Source of the DNA: Actinomycetes bacterium
GTDB taxonomy: Bacteria; Actinomycetota; Acidimicrobiia; Acidimicrobiales; JABEUL01
Direction of reading: 5' to 3'
Length of the DNA: 51,321 nucleotides
Assembly (NCBI GenBank): GCA_021777355.1
Contig: JAJYDO010000007.1
Coordinates: 1 to 51,321, forward strand
Shown here piece by piece: positions 44,936 to 51,321 of this stretch. The notes under the pieces were generated by a model that had not been told where the DNA came from, did no database searches, and saw only the letters and a program-made list of their open reading frames with translations. The position numbers were made by a program, and so were the translations under genes. The number at the start of each line of letters is the position of its first letter. Position 1 is the stretch's first letter.

Positions 44936-45589
44936 ATGGCATCTGATGTAGGAATAGTAGTTTTTCCGGGTACAAACTGTGAATTCGATGTCTTAGAGGC
45001 CATAGACGCTTCAGGTGCTAATGGCCATCTCCTCTGGCATGGCGAAAGCTTTGTACCGAAATACGATTCAGTGGTACTTGCCGGTGGTTTCGCTCACGGC
45101 GACTATCTTCGCCCGGGTGCTATTGCGAGATTTTCTAAAATTATGGAGGGGATATCAAAGTTTGGAGCAGATGGAGGGAAAATAGTTGGCATCTGCAATG
45201 GTTTCCAGATTCTAACCGAGGCCGGGCTGCTTCCCGGCGCACTGCAAAAAAATAGAGGCCTCACTTTTATATGTGAAAAAGTCAATTTGGAAGTCACCTC
45301 CGACAAAAGCTGCTTTACCAAAGCAATATCACCGGGAACAGTCGTCACGCTTCCTATTAACCACTTTAGCGGAAACTATACAAATGAAAACGTAGACGAA
45401 TTAGAAGCAAATGGACAAGTAGTACTAAGGTACTGCGACAATCCGAACGGATCTGTGAACTCAATTGCCGGGATTCGAAATGACAGAGGGAATATAGTCG
45501 GTCTCATGCCACATCCCGAAAGGGCAATTAGCGAAATTACCGGCGGAAGCGACGGGCTTCTATTTTGGAAGTCACTTTTAGAGACTTAA
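44936..45589 (+). CDS. purQ: Phosphoribosylformylglycinamidine synthase subunit PurQ
   Basis: A 217-aa class I glutamine amidotransferase that supplies ammonia to PurL. It has VVFPGTNCEFDVLEAI, AGGFAHGDYLRPGAIAR, the nucleophile elbow GICNGFQIL (Cys) and the His/Glu pair in LMPHPERAISE. The last gene of the rightward pur run, 20 nt after purS. purL is not adjacent and lies 2.2 kb further on. Confidence 0.96.
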   Translation: MASDVGIVVFPGTNCEFDVLEAIDASGANGHLLWHGESFVPKYDSVVLAGGFAHGDYLRPGAIARFSKIMEGISKFGADGGKIVGICNGFQILTEAGLLPGALQKNRGLTFICEKVNLEVTSDKSCFTKAISPGTVVTLPINHFSGNYTNENVDELEANGQVVLRYCDNPNGSVNSIAGIRNDRGNIVGLMPHPERAISEITGGSDGLLFWKSLLET

Positions 45590-45733
45590 CGGGCTAACCT
45601 CTTCTTTGTCAAAATTTTGAATTGGAGATAAAGTGCCAGCTTGCTAAATAAAATAAACGGGCAAACCCTGGCATTGTTCTCTATACTTGCTCCTGGACGA
45701 AAGTGAGACGAACAAAATGGCAAAGGAATGCAA

Positions 45734-46957
45734 ATGAAACTACAAGGTGAGTCTTTGAGCAATGTAGTAATGGAGTTAGAAGCCAGGAAATCGAAAGATC
45801 CAGACTTAAACTCGGCGCAGTTGTTTGGTTTAGTGTATCCAACGGGACGAGAAGACATTGAGGCATTAGTTTCTGAAGTTAGCCAGATGTATCTATTTGA
45901 AAACGCTCTCAATCCCTTTAAGTTTCCGGAATTAGCTCACCTGGAAGAAGAAGTAATCGACTCTATAAGTAGCTTATTGAATAGAAAGAAGACTTCTAGG
46001 CGGGCTGGTGCAATGACATCAGGCGGGACCGAGTCAATTCTTATGTCAATGAGTGTCCATAAGGCAAGGGCAGTTGCAAGAGGAGTCAAATCTCCAAAGA
46101 TTGTGGCCGCCACCTCGGCGCACCCAGCCTATGCCAAAGCGGCCTCATATTTTGGACTTGAACTGGTACAGGTCCCCCTTGACAAATTCTATAGAGCTGA
46201 TCTGGATGCGCTTAAAGATGCGGTCACAGATGAAACTGCTGTCGTAGTTGCTTCTGCATTTTGTTATCCATACGGTGTAATGGACCAAGTAGAAGAAATC
46301 GCTTCGATAGCCCAAAACTCGGGTGCCGGATGCCACGTTGATGCTTGCATCGGTGGTTTTGTACTCCCCTTTTTAGAAAAACTTGGCACAGAGGTGCCGC
46401 TCTTTGACTTTAGAGTGCCGGGCGTGACTGCTATTTCAGCCGATATTCATAAGTACGGATACGTGCCAAAAGGGGCCTCGGTATTGTTACACCGAGATGA
46501 TGACTGGATGGACTATCAAATTTTTCTTTACGACAGATGGGGATCTGGCTTATATGGATCGGCAGCAATTGCTGGCGCCAGACCCGGTGCACCTATTGCC
46601 ACGTCTTGGGCAGTAATGAACTACTTAGGAGTCAATGGGTACTGCGAACTGATTAAGTCTGTGATGGAAGTCACCGGCAAATTTAAGAATCTTGTCGGCA
46701 CAATAGAAGGAGTCGAGCTGGTGGGAAATCCGATCGGGCCGGTTATTGCCCTTGAAAGTGATGAGATAGACCTTTATGGCGTGGGGAAAGCTTTGGAGAA
46801 AAAAGGGTGGCATCCCAACTTAAACACCAGTCCCAAAGGTCTTCATCTGATGTTTTCACCGATTCATAGCAAGGTAATCGATAAATTGTGTTCTGATTTT
46901 GAAGAAGCAGTCATAGACCACGAAAAGCCAACTATGGGCGTGGTCAGATATTCATGA
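45734..46957 (+). CDS. PLP-dependent decarboxylase, sphingosine-phosphate-lyase/glutamate decarboxylase type
   Basis: A 407-aa group II decarboxylase-fold enzyme. It has GAMTSGGTESILMSM (phosphate-binding loop), TSAHPAYAKAASYFGLEL, the PLP-binding Asp/Ala region CHVDACIGGFVLPFLE, and the Schiff-base Lys in ISADIHKYGYVPKGASVLL. This pattern is closest to sphingosine-1-phosphate lyase-like and archaeal MfnA-type proteins; the substrate may be an amino acid or a phospho-amine. ATG 45734 is preferred, with AAAGGA 6 nt upstream, over ATG 45728, which has no room for an RBS. It sits between purQ and purL without an obvious purine role. Confidence 0.88.
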   Translation: MKLQGESLSNVVMELEARKSKDPDLNSAQLFGLVYPTGREDIEALVSEVSQMYLFENALNPFKFPELAHLEEEVIDSISSLLNRKKTSRRAGAMTSGGTESILMSMSVHKARAVARGVKSPKIVAATSAHPAYAKAASYFGLELVQVPLDKFYRADLDALKDAVTDETAVVVASAFCYPYGVMDQVEEIASIAQNSGAGCHVDACIGGFVLPFLEKLGTEVPLFDFRVPGVTAISADIHKYGYVPKGASVLLHRDDDWMDYQIFLYDRWGSGLYGSAAIAGARPGAPIATSWAVMNYLGVNGYCELIKSVMEVTGKFKNLVGTIEGVELVGNPIGPVIALESDEIDLYGVGKALEKKGWHPNLNTSPKGLHLMFSPIHSKVIDKLCSDFEEAVIDHEKPTMGVVRYS

Positions 46958-47092
46958 ACCACGCAAGTTGGCAAGATTCCACCACATGTTCCCCTCGGAT
47001 AAGCACATAACCGATCTTCCCGCCAAGAAGTTTCTTGGTTAACATTAATATGCTTCATCCATTTTGGGAAAAAGCCGCCGCAGTGCCAAAGG

Positions 47093-47542
47093 TTAGCGCC
47101 TGGTTCTTGGAATTCCGGCCTTCTGGAGAACCTCGGAACTAACTCCGGCATCTCTCCAAGCACCGTATGAAATTCCCTTTCGCTTTGCATATCCACTTGC
47201 GACTTTGATAAATTCAGCCTCTAATTCATCAATATTAGAAGACTTGTTAGAATCTTTTCGCTTGAGCTCGCTTTGCAACTCTCTCCGAGCCTGGCTCAAT
47301 TGCAGCCTGGCCAATGCATTTGCTTTGATGATTTTCTCATCAATAGTATCTAAAGCCTTCTGGATTGCCTCAGGTGAGCGCCTAGACCCCCCTCTCTTAG
47401 GTCTTTCGGCGTCAAGTGCTTCAAGGTAGCGCCTCACGACTGTTCCTTGCTCACGACCGGTAGCCAAGGCCTTTTTGTGCTCTGCAGTTAATGCGCTCTT
47501 ACGCGCTTTTGGAGATCTCTTTGGAAGTGTATTATCTACCAT
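47093..47542 (-). CDS. Conserved actinobacterial protein of unknown function
   Basis: A 149-aa hydrophilic protein. The basic N-terminus (LPKRSPKARKSALTAEHKKAL) is followed by GREQGTVVRRYLEALDAERP, a Lys/Arg-rich hinge, a charged helical region (about 60-110), and a C-terminal module AKRKGISYGAWRDAGVSSEVL that looks like a small helical DNA-binding or Lsr2-tail-like element. From memory, similar proteins of this length are widespread in actinobacteria without an assigned function. It is transcribed against its neighbours and stands alone. Confidence 0.82.
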   Translation of the reverse strand: MVDNTLPKRSPKARKSALTAEHKKALATGREQGTVVRRYLEALDAERPKRGGSRRSPEAIQKALDTIDEKIIKANALARLQLSQARRELQSELKRKDSNKSSNIDELEAEFIKVASGYAKRKGISYGAWRDAGVSSEVLQKAGIPRTRR

Positions 47543-47757
47543 TAGTCAATTATCTCAGCAAGAAAATACAGTTTCAAGTCGCCCCTCAAACTACCAGGGT
47601 ATTAACTATGTAGACGTGTTGTTATTTAGGGTAAATCAGACTGTTATTTCTAGCTCTATTTAGTATTTTAAGCTCAATTTATTTAACAACTGAAAGGTTT
47701 GGCCATTCTTTTCAAAAAGATCCGCTTGGTACGCCAGGTATCCAATTTCCATGTATC

Positions 47758-50064
47758 GTGCATAATGTGGATATTGCTCTTCACCAATCACTTGGATTAA
47801 CAGATGACGAATTTGAGTTAATACATGAAATACAAGGTCGTGAACCAAACGACCTCGAACTTGCAATGTATTCTGTCATGTGGAGCGAACATTGCTCTTA
47901 TAAATCTTCCAGGATCCATCTAAAGAGACTCCCTACAAAAGGTGAAAGAGTGCTGGTGGGACCAGGTGAAAATGCCGGAGTGATAGACGCAGGAGATGGC
48001 GTCGCTGTAGCGATTCGAATGGAAAGCCACAATCATCCCTCTGCAATCGAACCTGCCCAGGGAGCAGCAACCGGTGCAGGAGGCATACTTCGAGATATTT
48101 TTACGATGGGAGCAAGGCCTATTGCCATAATGGATCCGTTATATGTCGGACCACTGGACAACCCAAGACAAAGATACTTATTAGAAGGTATCGTCCGGGG
48201 AATTTCATCCTATGGAAACTCGGTTGGAGTTCCGACCGTAGGCGGAGAATTGCATGTGGAGAATTGCTACTCTGGAAATCCGCTGGTCAATGTTTTATGC
48301 GTTGGGGTTCTTCCCACAGAAAGACTGGTTCTGGGTAAAGCTTCTGGAGTTGGAAATCTCGCGCTCCTCCTAGGTTCTTCGACAGGTAGAGATGGCATAG
48401 GCGGAGTAAGTGTTCTGGCTTCGGCGGCCTTTGACTCCTCAAATAACGATGAAGCTAAATTGCCAAGTGTTCAGGTGGGGGATCCCTTCGAAGAAAAGCG
48501 GCTTATTGAGGCCTGTTTGGAGTTATTAGACTCAGGACTCGTTGTTGGGATTCAAGACTTAGGAGGAGCTGGAATTACATGTGCAACTTCTGAGACAGCC
48601 TCTCGCGCCGGACTTGGAATGGATGTCGATGTCAATGCGATTATAAGACGCGAGCCCAATATGAGCCCAGTAGAGGTTATGACATCTGAGAGCCAGGAGC
48701 GAATGTTGGCCATAGTGACTCCGGAGAACTTAGAAATGGCTCAAAAGATATGTGATAAGTGGGAAGTGCGATCAAGTGTAATTGGTCACGTCACTGCATG
48801 TGAAAAAAGCGTCGGAAGGCTTCGGGTATTCGACGGCTTTGGAGGACAACTTTTGGCCGATGTTCCCGCTTCTTCTCTTGCAGAGGACGCCCCTCTCTAT
48901 GATCGTGACAAAATGAAACCATTGAATTTTGACGAAGATTTAAAGCGATTTGATCCAATGGAGAGAATTGAAAGTACTAAGTCACATTTCCGAGATGAAT
49001 TACTTTCACTCGTTATGAACCCATCCTGGATATACCGTCAATATGATCACCAGCTCTTTTTGAATACAATTAAATCCCCGGGAACCGGCGCGGCTCTTTT
49101 GAGACTCCACGCGCCAGGTGTCAAATCAACTAAAAAAGCAATAGCGCTCACAACCGATGGGAACCCCGGGTGGTGTGCAATTGATCCCCATTACGGGACA
49201 GTTCTGACCACTATTGAGGCCGCTACCAATATTGCCATCGTTGGAGCCAATCCCGAAGCGGTAGTTAACTGTCTTAACCTCGGAAATCCAGAACACAAAG
49301 AGGTAATGTGGCAACTTTCTTCTATCGTAGACGGCCTAAGTGAAGGCTGTGATTTGCTTGGTGTGCCAGTCGTTGGAGGAAACGTAAGTTTGTACAACGC
49401 CCATAATGGCAAAGATATAGATCCGACACCTGTAATCGGGATGATAGGTATTTCAGAAGATTACAGTGCAAAAGTACCAGATCCGATACTTGCAGCTAGG
49501 CCACCTGATTCAAGTTCTAGCCTTGATCCTGACAATAAAGGAGGTCAATACTCGCTATTTTTGATTGGAGGACCTGATCCATTCACCGCATCAAGCAAAA
49601 CAAAGTTCCAACTTGGAGGTTCAAGATGGGGAAGACAAATCCACGAACTCCACGGTGGTTACTTGCCTGAAATCAACAGAGATGAGATTCCATACCAGAT
49701 AGAGCTTCTTAAAACGCTTGCTACATCTGGGAACATTGTTGGATGGCAGGATATAGGAGATGGTGGAATGGCTCTTGCCATTGCAGAGATGGTCATTGCT
49801 GGCGGAAATGGACATGTTGGAGCTACCATATCCGAAATGCCTGCTTATGCTCTTTGGAGCGAACTTCCGGGGAGGGTAGTTGCATCAATTGCGAATACAA
49901 AAGTGAGCCAGGTGATGAGCTTAGCCAATTCAAAAGGGACGCCGATTTATAATGTGGGTCAAGTTGGAGGAGATTATTTGGTTTTTGAAGGGTTTGGCAA
50001 GATAGGTGTCACTGAATTAACTCAATATTGGAACGTGTCATTGTCCTCGAAAATATTTGCATAA
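47758..50064 (+). CDS. purL: Phosphoribosylformylglycinamidine synthase subunit PurL
   Basis: A 768-aa short-form PurL that makes FGAM from FGAR with PurS and PurQ; presence of the latter two at 44.7-45.6 kb agrees with this form. It has MYSVMWSEHCSYKSSRIHLK, ESHNHPSAIEPAQGAATGAGG, PTVGGELHVENCYSGNPLVN, GIQDLGGAGITCATSETA, and the duplicate half with VPVVGGNVSLYN and VGWQDIGDGGMALAIAEM. The start GTG 47758 has no clear Shine-Dalgarno; GTG 47767 is an alternative. It has its own upstream region and probably its own promoter. Confidence 0.96.
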   Translation: MHNVDIALHQSLGLTDDEFELIHEIQGREPNDLELAMYSVMWSEHCSYKSSRIHLKRLPTKGERVLVGPGENAGVIDAGDGVAVAIRMESHNHPSAIEPAQGAATGAGGILRDIFTMGARPIAIMDPLYVGPLDNPRQRYLLEGIVRGISSYGNSVGVPTVGGELHVENCYSGNPLVNVLCVGVLPTERLVLGKASGVGNLALLLGSSTGRDGIGGVSVLASAAFDSSNNDEAKLPSVQVGDPFEEKRLIEACLELLDSGLVVGIQDLGGAGITCATSETASRAGLGMDVDVNAIIRREPNMSPVEVMTSESQERMLAIVTPENLEMAQKICDKWEVRSSVIGHVTACEKSVGRLRVFDGFGGQLLADVPASSLAEDAPLYDRDKMKPLNFDEDLKRFDPMERIESTKSHFRDELLSLVMNPSWIYRQYDHQLFLNTIKSPGTGAALLRLHAPGVKSTKKAIALTTDGNPGWCAIDPHYGTVLTTIEAATNIAIVGANPEAVVNCLNLGNPEHKEVMWQLSSIVDGLSEGCDLLGVPVVGGNVSLYNAHNGKDIDPTPVIGMIGISEDYSAKVPDPILAARPPDSSSSLDPDNKGGQYSLFLIGGPDPFTASSKTKFQLGGSRWGRQIHELHGGYLPEINRDEIPYQIELLKTLATSGNIVGWQDIGDGGMALAIAEMVIAGGNGHVGATISEMPAYALWSELPGRVVASIANTKVSQVMSLANSKGTPIYNVGQVGGDYLVFEGFGKIGVTELTQYWNVSLSSKIFA

Positions 50065-50079
50065 TATAGCTAATACCCT

Positions 50080-50112
50080 TTGGGCGAGCATCTAAAGCTG
50101 CCCAATTTAATT
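50080..50112 (+). terminator. Probable terminator after purL
   Basis: TTGGGC-(g)-AGC pairs with GCT-GCCCAA across a 7-nt loop (one bulged G), 16 nt after the purL stop, followed by TTTAATT. Confidence 0.6.
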
Positions 50113-50189
50113 GGCGGGAAAGAACTAATAAAGTTGGTATTGCTGAAATTCTGACAAAACAGAAGCTTTAAATTGGAATTGAATCGAAG

Positions 50190-51321
50190 TTAAAAACCCA
50201 TGCCGGGTAGCAGGTACCAAGGCGTTGGAAGATTTTGCGCAGACCCCATCATTTGAGTTGTTGAAACTCCGGGGCCTATTCCGGCGATATTTATTGCCAC
50301 CAAAACAACTGTTACATCATATGCATTTATGCACCAATATGAGCCATTTACCATTCCACATCCGTTCATGTAATTGCTTGTGCTGGTTGAATATGAATAA
50401 TCGGAGTAAGAATACACATTACCCAAGAAAACATATCCAGTTGGAACACTAGAAATAACTATTGCATAGCCTTCTACGGCACAGTCAGGTGAATTGCTCG
50501 TTACGGGAGCACTACCCCAACTTAAGCCAATATATTCATTGCTAGAATAGTTTGGATAAGAAGATAGGTTTTGGACTGGACCAGGAATGCTGCAACTTTG
50601 GCCTTGAGGGGGAATGGTCAAAGTAATAGAAGCTGAAGGAGAAATCCAATTTAACCCGTAAGCCGCAATGGAAAACTTATAACTATCACCCGAGTTAATT
50701 GAAGGAACGATGAAGGATTGGTAGCCATTATTGGAAGATGCTTGAGTGTAGGTGGTGCTAATCCCAGAAGTCATATCTTGGACGGTAATTTTGAATCCTG
50801 ATGATCCACCCGAAAACATCCAATTTAGCTGGAGACCATTAGCTACTAAATATCCATAGAGGCCTGTTGGGGTTCCGTAAGCGGTGGAAACGACAAGCTG
50901 CGATACACTTATGATGACTGTATTAGAGGTGGTGGATAGACCTTGTCCAACTGAATTAATGGCTGAAATCTCGAACTGGTAGGAGTCTCCATTGGTGAGG
51001 TTGTTGACCGTGTAGGTAGTTGAGGTAGTAGTTAGGTTAATAACCTGGCTTGTTTTTGAACTCAGGTCATTGACAGTGATCGAATATCCGGTGATTGAGC
51101 TTCCATTGTCATTAGGGGCTGACCAGCTAAGGCTTACGTTCTGATCTGAGGCAGTCGCACCAAGGCTTGGAACAGCAAAGGGGACACCGGCAGGGATGAC
51201 TGTATTAGAGGTGGTGGATAGACCTTGTCCAACTGAATTAATGGCTGAAATCTCGAACTGGTAGGAGTCTCCATTGGTGAGGTTGTTGACCGTGTAGGTA
51301 GTTGAGGTAGTAGTTAGGTTA
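50190..51321 (-). CDS. Fibronectin type III repeat surface protein, C-terminal part
   Basis: A minus-strand frame open from the window edge to the TAA at 50190 (377 complete codons); the start lies outside. It is built of consecutive fibronectin type III domains of about 94 residues, recognisable by VSLSWSAPNDNGSSITGY, TTYTVNNLTNGDSYQFEISA and VGQGLSTTSNTV. The last two domains are diverged, and the chain ends soon after, without an LPxTG motif or membrane helix. Such arrays are found in large exported adhesins or carbohydrate-binding enzymes of actinobacteria. It lies convergent to purL. Confidence 0.85.
   Translation of the reverse strand, partial: NLTTTSTTYTVNNLTNGDSYQFEISAINSVGQGLSTTSNTVIPAGVPFAVPSLGATASDQNVSLSWSAPNDNGSSITGYSITVNDLSSKTSQVINLTTTSTTYTVNNLTNGDSYQFEISAINSVGQGLSTTSNTVIISVSQLVVSTAYGTPTGLYGYLVANGLQLNWMFSGGSSGFKITVQDMTSGISTTYTQASSNNGYQSFIVPSINSGDSYKFSIAAYGLNWISPSASITLTIPPQGQSCSIPGPVQNLSSYPNYSSNEYIGLSWGSAPVTSNSPDCAVEGYAIVISSVPTGYVFLGNVYSYSDYSYSTSTSNYMNGCGMVNGSYWCINAYDVTVVLVAINIAGIGPGVSTTQMMGSAQNLPTPWYLLPGMGF
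50913..51039 (-). repeat. FN3-encoding direct repeat, copy A
   Basis: 127 bp identical to 51195-51321, offset 282 bp (94 codons, one FN3 domain). Identity ends on the left at 50913; on the right copy B is cut by the window edge. Confidence 0.95.
51195..51321 (-). repeat. FN3-encoding direct repeat, copy B
   Basis: Identical at all 127 positions to copy A. It continues past the window end, so the true repeat may be longer and have more copies. Confidence 0.95.

Overview
The window looks like a chromosomal segment of a moderate-GC actinobacterium. The best guess is a member of the Acidimicrobiia (Acidithrix/Ferrimicrobium-like). This rests on gene content only: an actinobacterial-style type IV pilus cluster, a PurS/PurQ/short-PurL purine pathway, an MMPL transporter next to an OmpR/HAMP-kinase pair, a MerR-Mop regulator, and several TTG/GTG starts. 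No rRNA or species marker is present, so the assignment is inference.

Layout. (1) 1-10.4 kb: type IV pilus (T4P) core. On the minus strand the order is pilB, a pilT with an N-terminal extension, pilC, a pilM-pilN fusion, pilO and the start of one more gene. Prepilin peptidase pilD and a second pilT lie beside it. (2) 10.4-14.5 kb: a helical-repeat protein, tRNA-Ser, prephenate dehydratase, and larB-larC for the nickel-pincer cofactor. (3) 14.6-19.3 kb: an envelope/glycan block with a secreted protein, UDP-sulfoquinovose synthase, a PAP2 phosphatase, a family 2 glycosyltransferase, and a secreted DUF5666-like protein whose gene contains a 30-bp perfect palindrome. (4) 19.4-24.9 kb: histidine kinase, response regulator, MMPL transporter and dienelactone hydrolase, all on the minus strand. 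(5) 25.5-29.6 kb: a second pilus locus with two minor pilins, a 731-aa Cys-rich surface protein and a small membrane-anchored Ser/Gly-rich protein. A heavily decayed transposase follows. (6) 31.1-37.3 kb: tRNA-Asp, tRNA-Phe, cyclopropane-fatty-acid synthase, thioesterase, universal stress protein, and a molybdate/tungstate module (regulator, binding lipoprotein, permease-ATPase fusion). (7) 37.3-50.1 kb: purine biosynthesis. purF-purM run left and purA-purD-purB-purC-purS-purQ run right from a 37-bp divergent gap; purL lies 2.2 kb further on, after a PLP decarboxylase and a conserved actinobacterial gene. (8) 50.2 kb to the end: the C-terminal part of a fibronectin type III repeat protein.

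How the parts relate. The T4P core supplies extension and retraction motors, the inner-membrane platform and the peptidase. The two minor pilins at 25.5-26.8 kb carry canonical cleavage sites that PilD would process, so the two pilus loci probably serve one machine. No major pilin and no secretin are visible. The pur genes cover most of the route to IMP and the first step to AMP. Only purN, purE/K and purH are not seen here.

The most unusual items are the PilM-PilN fusion, the retraction ATPase with an MshEN-like domain on a polyproline repeat tether, the Cys-rich protein in the minor-pilin operon, the sulfoquinovose synthase beside lipid-carrier glycan genes, and the 30-bp palindrome.
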